Shown: positions 1 to 6,664, counted from the stretch's first letter. The stretch: 6,792 nucleotides of DNA from Dehalococcoidia bacterium (GCA_023129355.1 JAGMCC010000068.1:1-6792), one strand, 5' to 3'. Numbers and translations: made by a program. Notes: a model not told the origin generated them from the letters alone.

Positions 1-123
1 TTGATTGAGCGTTACGGTTTCAGTATAACCAGATATAACATCAGCCCAGATAAACGTTGTCCTAATTGCGGGGAGGGGATTCCTGTAATCGGGGAGGAAG
101 GTGAAACAGTTGCCAAGGGATAA
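1..123 (+). CDS. amrS: AmmeMemoRadiSam-type radical SAM enzyme, C-terminal end (partial)
   Basis: Only the last 40 codons of the gene are in the window, in frame from base 1 to the TAA at 121-123. The tail reads LIERYGF, then CPNCG and IPVIG. This resembles the C-terminal zinc-ribbon tail of AmrS proteins (COG1180, PflA-activase-like radical SAM enzymes of the AmmeMemoRadiSam group), where LIERYGF is followed by CPxCG and IPG. The first CxxC of the ribbon and the radical-SAM CxxxCxxC motif would lie upstream of the window. The family modifies an unknown substrate and usually occurs with Memo and AMMECR1 proteins, neither of which is visible here. An intrinsic terminator begins 9 bases after the stop, so this is the last gene of its transcript. 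The identity rests on a short tail, so a related zinc-ribbon protein remains possible. Confidence 0.65.
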   Translation: MIERYGFSITRYNISPDKRCPNCGEGIPVIGEEGETVAKG

Positions 124-131
124 GGTTGGCT

Positions 132-157
132 GCCGCGGTTTCCCCCGCGGCTTTTTT
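132..157 (+). terminator. Rho-independent terminator after the amrS-like gene
   Basis: There is a perfect 7-bp GC-only stem, GCCGCGG (132-138) pairing with CCGCGGC (145-151). It has a 6-base loop (TTTCCC) and is followed directly by six T residues (152-157). It starts 9 bases after the stop codon at 121-123. The stem, loop and T tract all fit an intrinsic terminator on the plus strand. It also shows that the open frame beginning at 101 runs through a terminator and does not begin with a real gene start. Confidence 0.9.
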
Positions 158-160
158 AAA

Positions 161-511
161 TATTATTTCAGACTGGTGGAGGTCTATCAGACCTTATATA
201 AGATGCCTAAACTCGAGACTGCCCTGAGGTGGCGGCAGCAAGCCCCGTCTGACTTCGAGTTCACCATAAAGGCATGGCATTTAATAACCCACCCTGCTAC
301 CAGCCCAACCTACCATTTTTGCTTACATGGTGGAACCCGTTACCAACATCGCTATTCTGAAGAGGAACTCAATCGTCTTAAAGATAAGACAGAGGACAAG
401 GAGACCCATGTTCTGTTCAACAACCTCAATATGTATCATGATGCCCTTAGTTTTAACCGCTGCTGGAGGAGAGGCATGATAACCTCTAAGCAGAATGGGC
501 TGGGCGGGTAA
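161..511 (+). pseudogene. DUF72 (YecE-like) gene remnant, 5' truncated and internally deleted
   Basis: The frame ending at the TAA 509-511 carries two well-separated pieces of DUF72 proteins (a TIM-barrel family of unknown function, usually about 230-300 residues) joined together. The first piece, about 164-313, reads VEVYQTLY, then DFEFTIKAW and LITHPATSPTY; these are hallmarks of the first third of the family. The second piece, from about 317, reads CLHGG, YSEEEL, then VLFNNLNMYHDAL, which is the family's C-terminal end. The roughly 100 or more residues that normally separate them are missing, and the join at about 311-322 is in frame. The N-terminal part that should precede VEVYQ is also missing; homology starts within a few bases of the terminator T tract. 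No credible start or ribosome site serves this frame. I infer a deleted, non-functional remnant; a folded product is unlikely because most of the barrel is gone. Confidence 0.75.
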
Positions 512-541
512 CGTAATACTCGAGGCAGAAGGAGGCTCATA

Positions 542-1723
542 ATGTCAAAGACGACCGGATTCAATCTCGAAGCAAAGTATGCTGTCGCCATGTGGGATTT
601 CTCCTGGCTTGTCCGCCGGGCGGGCAAAGAAGCAGAATATGCTGATTGGGACCAGGTGCTCGATGAGCTGGCGGAACGTGGCTATAACTGCGTCCGCATA
701 GATGCCTTTCCACACTTTGTTGCCAAAGGGCCAGATGGCAATCTAGTGGAACGGTTCACGGTACTGCCACAGGGAAGCAGTTTCATGTGGGGAAATCACC
801 AACCTGTCCAGGTCGAGCCGCGCCCGGCGCTGGTCGAGTTTATCGGTAAGGCTGCTGAGCGAGGTATCTATGTGGGGCTATCGTCGTGGTACAACCACGA
901 TACTCTGGGTCGCGTTCACATGATTCAATCACCGAAGGACTATGCCCGCATATGGCTGGAGACGCTTGATCTACTAAACGAAGCAGGACTGCACGACCGC
1001 ATTGTATGGGTTGATATTTGTAATGAGTTTCCGGTGAGCAGGTGGGCCCCAGGTGCCTACGCCGATATATTCCAGTCCAAGCGACTCGGAGATCTGTGGA
1101 TGATGCGCAATATGTATAAAAGGTGGGATGACAGAGTGAAGCAGCGCATGAAAAACTACTTCGATGGTGCGATCACACCACTGCGCGAGAAATACCCTGA
1201 TCTGAAATATACGTTTTCATTTGCACCGCTAGGTTCTCGGCAGATGCAACAGATTGACGCGAGCGCATTTGATGTTGCCGAGGTGCATATCTGGGTATCT
1301 GACTACATGAAATGGATGCTGGTAACCGGGCAGTTTCTAACGCACATCGGATTTCCCAGGTATCCGAAAAACGTAAAGATTCATGCCAGGCGCATGGACA
1401 AGCTATATCCGAAACACCGCGAGGAATACATCAGGATGCTTGAAGGACGCATTGACTTCTGGGCAGCATGGGGCAGGAAAAACAACCTCCCTCTCTTCAC
1501 CACCGAAGCTTGGGGGCCAATCAACTATGATGACGTCACCCGGGACGGCACCGGCGGGGAGTGGGATTGGGTCAAAGATATCGCAGAACAGGGAGTTCGC
1601 ATGGCATCTGAGAGGGGATGGAAGGGGATCTGCACCAGTAACTTCTGCCAGCCCCATTTTGAAGGGATGTGGGCTGATGTTGGATGGCATAAGCGAATGA
1701 CTGAACTGATCCTGAAAGGATGA
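542..1723 (+). CDS. Cellulase-like (GH-A clan, GH5-type) TIM-barrel protein
   Basis: This is an intact 393-residue protein with no signal peptide or membrane segment, so it is probably cytosolic. It has the layout of the cellulase-like/GH5-type barrel. An early strand holds YNCVRIDAFPH (48-58) with the conserved Arg and Asp. A strand-4 end reads VWVDICNEFP (155-164), placing E162 as the likely acid/base. A strand-7 end reads PLFTTEAWGP (317-326), placing E322 as the likely nucleophile. VAEVHIW (245-251) supplies an active-site His. Many Trp residues fit a sugar-binding cleft. The start is set by AAGGAGG at 529-535, 6 bases before the ATG. The UroD-like gene follows after 46 bases on the same strand and is probably co-transcribed. 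Substrate cannot be read from the sequence; an intracellular oligosaccharide or glycoside is my inference. The missing signal argues against a secreted cellulase. The gene starts 30 bases after the DUF72 remnant ends. Confidence 0.8.
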   Translation: MSKTTGFNLEAKYAVAMWDFSWLVRRAGKEAEYADWDQVLDELAERGYNCVRIDAFPHFVAKGPDGNLVERFTVLPQGSSFMWGNHQPVQVEPRPALVEFIGKAAERGIYVGLSSWYNHDTLGRVHMIQSPKDYARIWLETLDLLNEAGLHDRIVWVDICNEFPVSRWAPGAYADIFQSKRLGDLWMMRNMYKRWDDRVKQRMKNYFDGAITPLREKYPDLKYTFSFAPLGSRQMQQIDASAFDVAEVHIWVSDYMKWMLVTGQFLTHIGFPRYPKNVKIHARRMDKLYPKHREEYIRMLEGRIDFWAAWGRKNNLPLFTTEAWGPINYDDVTRDGTGGEWDWVKDIAEQGVRMASERGWKGICTSNFCQPHFEGMWADVGWHKRMTELILKG

Positions 1724-1769
1724 CTAGGCACGGAAATCTCTATAGTGGGTAATATGGAAAAGCTAGAGA

Positions 1770-2942
1770 ATGAACTCACGAGAACGCGTACTTACCGCTT
1801 TGAACCATAAAGAACCGGACCGGGTCCCATTTGATATGGGTGGTACGGTGCTCACTGGAATCAATGTGAAAGCCTATCGGGCGCTGCGCGACTACCTGGG
1901 ACTGCCGCGGGTTGAGCCTACCATAGTGGATGTTGTTCAACAGTTGGCCCGAGTTGACGAGGATGTGGTGGATCGTCTAGGGGTAGATGTTGAGAACGTT
2001 TCGCCGCGCTCCTCCGCCAGTTTCCAAATCGAGATCAAGGAGATGGAAGGTGGCAAGTATACCTATTTCTACGACGAGTATGGAATCGGATGGCGAATGC
2101 CCAAGGTCGGCGGTTTGTATTATGACATGTTCGATCATCCCCTGAGCGGTGACATTGACGAATGGGATGTGGGCCGCTACGTACTGCCCGATCCTACTAA
2201 TCCGGCCCGTTTCGCGGGCGTCAGAGAGGCAGCTAAGAGAGTGCTTGAAGAGGAACAACGGGCCTTGATCGTGGGGAATATCTCTGCTGGTATTTTCGAG
2301 ATGTACTTATGGACACGCGGTTTCCAACGTGGTTATTCTGATTTAATTGGCAATCCTGCGCTATCACAGAAGATATTGCGGGGCTTTACGGATATGCAGT
2401 TAGCCTACTGGGACAAGATATTCGATAGCCTGGACGACATGATCGATGTGGTTCAATTGGCTGACGATTTTGCTGGGCAACACGATATGCTCATCTCACC
2501 CAACTCTTATCGCAAGTATCTTAAACCGCTGCACAAGGAGATTTTTGATTTCATCCATTCTCGCAGCAGTGCCAAAATCTTCTTGCACTCGTGCGGCTCT
2601 ATTCGCAAAGTCATCCCCGACCTGATCGAGATCGGACTGGATATCATCAACCCGGTGCAGGTCAGTGCGGCGGGCATGGATTCAGCAGAGCTAAAACGTG
2701 AATATGGCAGAGATCTAACCTTCTGGGGTGGGGGTGTAGACACGCAGCGTGCCTTCGACGAGAATCATACTCCTGAAGAGGTGCGCGAGGATGTTAAACG
2801 GCGCGTCGCTGACCTGATGCCAGGCGGTGGATTCGTGTTCGCTACGGTTCACAATATCCTGAGCAACGTGCCGCCCGAGAATATCATGGCGATGTGGGAA
2901 ACGCTTCAGGAGTACGGGGTATATACAGGCTACAAATTTTAA
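1770..2942 (+). CDS. Uroporphyrinogen decarboxylase-like / corrinoid methyltransferase-like protein
   Basis: This is an intact 390-residue member of the URO-D superfamily, which includes HemE and the MtaA/MtbA/CmuA methyltransferases. The N-terminus MNSRERVLTAL followed by EPDRVPFDMGG (15-25) is typical of the methyltransferase-like branch. The HxCG zinc motif appears as LHSCG (H273, C275), followed by VIPDLIEIGLDIINPVQ (281-297). ADDFAG (231-236) and GGGVDTQ (320-326) are further family blocks. Where MtaA-type enzymes carry the third zinc ligand as Cys in a PGCG-like loop, this protein has ATVHN (358-362), so H361 may replace it. The HxCG pair and the absence of other haem genes argue against a true HemE. 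The expected reaction is methyl transfer to or from a corrinoid, but no corrinoid protein is in the window. The ATG at 1770 has only a weak upstream purine run (GGAAAAG), and the gene lies 46 bases after the cellulase-like gene, which fits an operon. The next intact gene on this strand starts about 2.5 kb away. Confidence 0.8.
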   Translation: MNSRERVLTALNHKEPDRVPFDMGGTVLTGINVKAYRALRDYLGLPRVEPTIVDVVQQLARVDEDVVDRLGVDVENVSPRSSASFQIEIKEMEGGKYTYFYDEYGIGWRMPKVGGLYYDMFDHPLSGDIDEWDVGRYVLPDPTNPARFAGVREAAKRVLEEEQRALIVGNISAGIFEMYLWTRGFQRGYSDLIGNPALSQKILRGFTDMQLAYWDKIFDSLDDMIDVVQLADDFAGQHDMLISPNSYRKYLKPLHKEIFDFIHSRSSAKIFLHSCGSIRKVIPDLIEIGLDIINPVQVSAAGMDSAELKREYGRDLTFWGGGVDTQRAFDENHTPEEVREDVKRRVADLMPGGGFVFATVHNILSNVPPENIMAMWETLQEYGVYTGYKF

Positions 2943-3016
2943 CAGACAAGAACCCACGCAGTATCATATAGACACAAGAGACTCGGCTGCGATTTACCTT
3001 AAGGGTGATAGGCAAT

Positions 3017-3029
3017 AAGAATCATTCTT
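3017..3029. repeat. Short perfect inverted repeat in the UroD-helicase spacer
   Basis: AAGAAT (3017-3022) and ATTCTT (3024-3029) form an exact dyad around one central base. It lies in the spacer between the UroD-like stop (2942) and the start of recognisable helicase sequence (about 3038). The arms are AT rich with no T tract, so it is a weak terminator candidate at best. It could equally be an operator-like site or chance. The rest of the spacer, 2943-3016, shows no gene in any frame. Confidence 0.3.
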
Positions 3030-3031
3030 GA

Positions 3032-3988
3032 GATGCTTATAGTTATCCTTCTTACTGTGGCGGTGCCGTCGTTACTAGTATCCAGCAGCTTTATAATCGT
3101 ACCAAGAGCGGTGACGAGGCTTTGGATATCATCCTCAAGAACACCGGGGCTATGATAATCGATGAGGCTCACCGTGCTGTCTCCCACATGTACGATGTAC
3201 TTCTGGATCAAGCAAAGAAAATACGTGGACCTGAACTCTTTCCGATTTGCGGCCTGACAGCTACCCCTGGTCGAGCAGGTCTCTATGGCGCGGAGGAGAC
3301 AATAAAGCTGGTTGATAGGTTTGATGCTTATCTTGTCAAGCCTGCTCTCGGCAAAGACTATTCAAAAGACCCACTTCGATATTTTAGGGAGAACAGTTAC
3401 TTGGCCTGGCCTCGCCATATTGTCTATCGCTCAGGCAGAGAATACGAGCTAACTGAGGATGAGATCCAGCAAATAAAATTGGAGGGTGATTTACCAAGAG
3501 GTTTTCTAAAACGGCTGGCTAACAACCGCAAGAGAAATGAGGCCATTATAAAAAGACTGCTACAACTACCAAAAGGCACTTCAACATTGGTATATGCTTG
3601 CACGGTTGAGCATGCCTATTTCCTCGCATATCTTCTGACAGAGTTGAGCGGGCAGCGCGCGGGGGCAATATCCTCTGAAACTCCGCTAACAATCAGACGG
3701 GGGCTTATTCAAGATTTCAAGCAAGGTAATATACAGTTCCTATGCAACTTCGGGGTTCTTACCACCGGTTTCGATGCGCCAAAAACTGGGTGTATAGCAA
3801 TTTGCAGGCCTACTACCAGCGAAGTTTTATACGAGCAGATTGTCGGGCGCGGACTTCGAGGACCTAAGTTCGGTGGAACGGACGCGTGCTTGGTAATTGA
3901 CTTTGCTGATAACATACACAGGCTTGGACCTCCCTTGGCCTATAAAAGATTCAAGGACTTTTGGACTACTGAGGAAGTTGAAGAATAG
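3032..3988 (+). pseudogene. 5'-truncated superfamily II DEAH-box helicase
   Basis: The frame is open from 3032, after a TGA at 3029-3031, to the TAG at 3986-3988. Homology begins about 3038: AVVTSIQQLY matches the strand before motif II. Counted from the TTG at 3122, motif II is DEAH (residues 14-17), motif III lies in LTATPGR (45-51), motif IV in TLVYACT (155-161), motif V in TTGFDAP (214-220) and motif VI in QIVGRGLRGP (239-248). This gives the end of RecA-like domain 1 and a complete domain 2 of a RAD25/restriction-helicase-like protein. The Q motif and the Walker A motif (GKT, ATP phosphate binding) are absent, and no frame of 2943-3031 supplies them. Only a TTG with no clear ribosome site, or an ATG at 3152 just before DEAH, could start it, and either product would lack ATPase activity. 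I therefore call it a remnant. No restriction or methylase partner is nearby. It converges on the minus-strand radical-SAM gene. Confidence 0.75.
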
Positions 3989-4030
3989 CTGCTAGTTGGC
4001 ATTGACAGCTAATCCAACCGATGCTTTAGT

Positions 4031-5173
4031 TCAGTAGTAATCACCGAGCAGGTGGACATTGCCCAACCTCACATTTGTTAATCCCTGCGCCTTTGCCTCT
4101 GCCAGGCATTCCTGGGCATGTCGTTTTGAGGTAGGCGGCAGATCATTCATGATAAATTGGGGGTGGAAGGCAAGGAGAGCATAAGGAATGTCAGTGTTAA
4201 GGGAGGAAATAAAGGCGGCGATTCTGGATACTTCCTCCCCATCTATATACCCCGGGATGAGTAGAGTGCTGGCTACTAAAAAGGGTGGCGAGGGCCTTTT
4301 CTTGACATAATCAGCCAGCATCGTGAAGTTTTCCAGCGTCCTTTTATTGCTCACACCGCAGAGGGCAATGTGCAGTTCTTCACTCCAGGCCTTGAGATCA
4401 AACTTAATACAACCTCCTGAGTTGAAAGAAAGCTCAGCCGCCTGTCTTAGTAATGCCGGATGCATCGAGCCATTGGTCTCCCAGCAGATGCGTAGAATCC
4501 TGCCCTTGTTCCTTTCTAAAGCTAGTCGGGAGGCGCGAATGGCATGGGGCAGTTGAGGTGTAGGGTCGCCACCAAAGTAGCAGATGCAGGCGGTTTTATC
4601 ATCGACTGCTTGCGACAGATCCAGGGCATCAACCCTGCTCGGCTGAGTTGCTGAGTAACGATAGTCCCAGTTCTGGCAGAACAGGCAATCAAAGGAGCAA
4701 GCCTGATAAAAGACAGCCAGGTTCTTATAGCCATATTCAGCCCCTTGAGAATAGGCAAACCGGGGATAACCAGCCCCGGTCCCACCGGGACAGACCCAAT
4801 CAGCGACGCAGTTGGTGGGCAGGGCATCGTAATACCAACTGACATTGCCTTTCCTGGCGTTGGCACCTTTGAGCCTATTTTCTGTGTTGATGCGCAGTCC
4901 GCAATAGCCACTGCCCTCTGGGGGGATACGGCACTCGTTGGCACAAATACGGCACGGTATACCTATCTCCTCCTTAGGAGGCTGGCCGGGAAGGTCAAAT
5001 GGCTTCCTCGCCTCGGTATGTATTTTCTCTATGATGGGCAGAACCGCATTAAAATCTCTGCGAATACAATCCAGGCAAAGTTCCAGGGCTTGAGAAATGA
5101 GGAATGACTCCCTGCCACAGTGTTGGCATGTAGTGACAGCGCCAGCACTCGGTTGCTGATGAAATATCCCCAT
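4031..5173 (-). CDS. Radical SAM protein, AmrS/PflA-activase-like, with N-terminal zinc ribbon
   Basis: This is an intact protein, 380 residues from the ATG at 5173. In order: a probable zinc ribbon CxxC-CxxC (C16, C19, C33, C36); a second cysteine group C74, C77, C81, C91 in PCRICANEC and GYCGLR, as seen near the N-terminus of AmrS-type proteins; a conserved block PTNCVADWVCPGGTGAGYP (119-137); and the radical-SAM [4Fe-4S] motif CSFDCLFC (C159, C163, C166) followed by QNW. GGDPTP (201-206), WETNG (231-235) and KFDLKA (257-262) match the SAM-binding and barrel strands of COG1180-like enzymes. The protein ends at LGNVHLLGDYY, just where AmrS would continue into a C-terminal zinc ribbon. The start is uncertain: GTG 5194 and ATG 5188 are in frame but lack a ribosome site, whereas ATG 5173 has GGTGGA 6 bases upstream. 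The substrate is unknown, probably a glycyl-radical or peptide target. It is divergent from the DUF362 gene. Confidence 0.85.
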   Translation of the reverse strand: MGIFHQQPSAGAVTTCQHCGRESFLISQALELCLDCIRRDFNAVLPIIEKIHTEARKPFDLPGQPPKEEIGIPCRICANECRIPPEGSGYCGLRINTENRLKGANARKGNVSWYYDALPTNCVADWVCPGGTGAGYPRFAYSQGAEYGYKNLAVFYQACSFDCLFCQNWDYRYSATQPSRVDALDLSQAVDDKTACICYFGGDPTPQLPHAIRASRLALERNKGRILRICWETNGSMHPALLRQAAELSFNSGGCIKFDLKAWSEELHIALCGVSNKRTLENFTMLADYVKKRPSPPFLVASTLLIPGYIDGEEVSRIAAFISSLNTDIPYALLAFHPQFIMNDLPPTSKRHAQECLAEAKAQGLTNVRLGNVHLLGDYY

Positions 5174-5205
5174 TCTGTTTCCACCCATAGACACGCGGGG
5201 GTTGA

Positions 5206-5290
5206 TCAGTCATCCCCCTTCAGTTCCTCGATTTCCCGTTCAACCTCCCTCAACTCGGCTTCTTCCGTATTTCATCCCACCTTCTTCCAT
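5206..5290 (-). pseudogene. Possible frameshifted micro-gene with coiled-coil tail
   Basis: On the minus strand, codons from 5271 down to the TGA at 5206-5208 read NTEEAELREVEREIEELK and then GDD. This is a strongly charged, heptad-like coiled-coil tail with no start codon in its frame; a TGA immediately precedes it. An ATG at 5290-5288 in another frame begins MEEGGMKYGR and would run into this tail if one frameshift occurred near 5262-5268. Together they would make a peptide of about 27-28 residues just upstream of the radical-SAM gene. This could be a decayed or mis-sequenced small gene, or chance. I have no family match. Confidence 0.2.
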
Positions 5291-5295
5291 TACCA

Positions 5296-5325
5296 ATTGT
5301 ACCTAAACTAGCTCCTATTGCACAA
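5296..5325 (-). promoter_or_regulatory. Candidate promoter for the minus-strand radical SAM gene
   Basis: Read on the minus strand, TTGTGC (5325-5320) and TACAAT (5301-5296) are separated by 18 bases. The -10 matches the consensus at five of six positions, the -35 at three of six. Transcription would start near 5289, leaving a leader of about 115 bases before the ATG at 5173. This is an inference from pattern only. Confidence 0.25.
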
Positions 5326-5368
5326 CTTGATATTTTATGTACATCAGGAGACAAGCCTCCACCAATGT

Positions 5369-5377
5369 TGCTATAAT
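5369..5377 (+). promoter_or_regulatory. Extended -10 promoter for the DUF362 gene
   Basis: TGCTATAAT at 5369-5377 is a perfect extended -10 element (TGn followed by TATAAT). No good -35 is seen at the expected distance, which is common for extended -10 promoters. Transcription would start near 5384, about 48 bases before the ATG at 5432. The element lies inside the longer open frame starting at 5318, which supports the downstream start for that gene. Confidence 0.5.
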
Positions 5378-5382
5378 AGCAC

Positions 5383-5400
5383 GGCAGCTTTTCGGCTGTC
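5383..5400 (+). other. Small hairpin at the predicted 5' end of the DUF362 transcript
   Basis: GGCAGC (5383-5388) can pair with GCTGTC (5395-5400), with one G-U pair and a six-base loop TTTTCG. It would sit at the very start of the RNA made from the extended -10 promoter. It could protect the transcript end or be incidental; the stem is too short for a riboswitch and no T tract follows. Confidence 0.25.
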
Positions 5401-5431
5401 AGTTTGCTACACCCTTAGACTGAGCGAATTT

Positions 5432-6517
5432 ATGACACAGGTATTGTTTTTCGACTATTCTAAAAGTACAAACCCTTTAGATGGCGTCCATGCTCTTCTC
5501 AGCAGGTCAGGATTCGAAGAGATGATACCCAACGGTGGAACTGTCGCTATTAAGTTACATATGGGAGAGCTGGGCAACATAAGATACATCCGGCCGATTT
5601 TCGCGCGGAAGATAGTTGATATCGTCCGGAACAGTGGCGGCAAACCCTTCCTTCTCGATACTGTGGCCTCTTACCCCGGCGAAAGGGATACCAAGCAAAA
5701 ATATCTGAATACGGCTGCTAAGAACGGGTTTGCGGAAGCTACCGTGGATGCCCCGGTAGTAATAACAGATGACGAGGATAAGCTAGAGGTAATACCCATC
5801 AGAAATCGAATCAGCGAATGTCAACTCAGGCAAGCGAAGGTCCCCTCCTTGCTGCGGGACTCATCCTGTATATTAGTCCTATCCCACGTAAAAGGCCATG
5901 ATCTTACCGGTTTTGGCGGTGCCCTGAAGAATCTGGGGATGGGCTGCGTATCGACCGAGACCAAGAGAGCCCAGCATTTAGTAAACATGCCGCAATTCAA
6001 CGAAAGCGCCTGCGACGGCTGTGGTGTGTGTGTCGACGAATGTCCCACCGGTGCCCTAAAGTTGGTTAGTGAGAGAGTAAAGAGAGAGGTAAGCAAATGC
6101 ATCTCTTGTGGTACATGCCTGTTTAAGTGTCCTTCACATGGTTGGGTGTGGCCCCCTGGGTCAAAGGAAAAGCTCCAAGTTTACATTGCTCACGCGGCCA
6201 GCGCCGTATTGGCGGGATACAAGGGAAGGACTGGTTTTGTAAACTTTATCCAGGATGTTGTCCCCCATTGCGATTGTGCCGCACCGTCAGGAGAGCCCGT
6301 TATCCAGGATATAGGTATTGTGTTTTCATTTGACCCGGTAGCTGCTGATAAGGCATCTCTCGATCTCATTGACCGAGCTCCCATTATCCCCGGTTCCACC
6401 TCGGCAATGCCTCCCGATCTCCTGGGAAAGATACACCGGACAGATAGCTCGGTCCAGCTTACAACAGCAGAGAAACTGGGGGTTGGCACCTTGAAGTATG
6501 AGATGGTTCCGGTCTAA
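5432..6517 (+). CDS. DUF362 iron-sulfur protein with a 2[4Fe-4S] ferredoxin domain
   Basis: This is a 361-residue protein from the ATG at 5432, where the family's N-terminal strand begins (QVLFFDYS). The DUF362 core has GGTVAIKLHMGELGN (35-49) and GKPFLLDT (70-77). It also has LSHVKGHDLTGFGGALKNLG (151-170), the most conserved block of the family. A bacterial ferredoxin insert follows, with two CxxCxxCxxxCP motifs: C194, C197, C200, C204 and C223, C226, C229, C233. After it, FVNFIQDVVPHCDC (269-282) and DIGIVFSFDPVAADKASLDL (293-312) complete the family signature. No signal peptide is seen. Such proteins are common in anaerobes; they are predicted to carry electrons or act with a redox enzyme, but no reaction is established. 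A longer frame opens at 5318, but its extra 38 residues are low-quality sequence, overlap the extended -10 promoter and lack a ribosome site. The ribosome site before 5432 is also weak. It is divergent from the radical-SAM gene. Confidence 0.85.
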   Translation: MTQVLFFDYSKSTNPLDGVHALLSRSGFEEMIPNGGTVAIKLHMGELGNIRYIRPIFARKIVDIVRNSGGKPFLLDTVASYPGERDTKQKYLNTAAKNGFAEATVDAPVVITDDEDKLEVIPIRNRISECQLRQAKVPSLLRDSSCILVLSHVKGHDLTGFGGALKNLGMGCVSTETKRAQHLVNMPQFNESACDGCGVCVDECPTGALKLVSERVKREVSKCISCGTCLFKCPSHGWVWPPGSKEKLQVYIAHAASAVLAGYKGRTGFVNFIQDVVPHCDCAAPSGEPVIQDIGIVFSFDPVAADKASLDLIDRAPIIPGSTSAMPPDLLGKIHRTDSSVQLTTAEKLGVGTLKYEMVPV

Positions 6518-6664
6518 AGCTTCTTCTGCTCCCGCAACGTAGCCCAATCTGGTGAATAACATATAGTGCAGGACACTTTTTACAAAGCAACATGCCACCC
6601 GTTCCGTATGCTAGATGAAGCGGCCGAGGATGCCTTTGAAGTAAGCCATGGCGTAGGTGCTTAT

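Noticed and set aside
101..160. Open frame start at ATG 101 as the start of the DUF72-like gene
   Set aside because: It overlaps the end of the amrS-like gene, runs through a strong terminator and has no family similarity until about 164.
1770..2942. True uroporphyrinogen decarboxylase (HemE)
   Set aside because: The HxCG motif and N-terminal signature belong to the methyltransferase-like branch, and no haem genes are nearby.
3995..4018. GTTGG...CCAAC inverted repeat between the convergent helicase remnant and radical-SAM gene
   Set aside because: It has only a 5-bp stem with a 14-base loop and no T tract on either side, so it is too weak for a terminator call.
4522..4944. Minus-strand 140-codon open frame inside the radical-SAM gene
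   Set aside because: It is an alternate-frame shadow of the confident radical-SAM gene, with no domain signature.
4745..5107. Plus-strand 120-codon open frame antisense to the radical-SAM gene
   Set aside because: It is antisense to well-conserved cysteine motifs and shows no family match.
5318..5431. Longer start for the DUF362 protein at 5318
   Set aside because: The added 38 residues do not match the family, and the region contains the extended -10 promoter element that should drive the gene.
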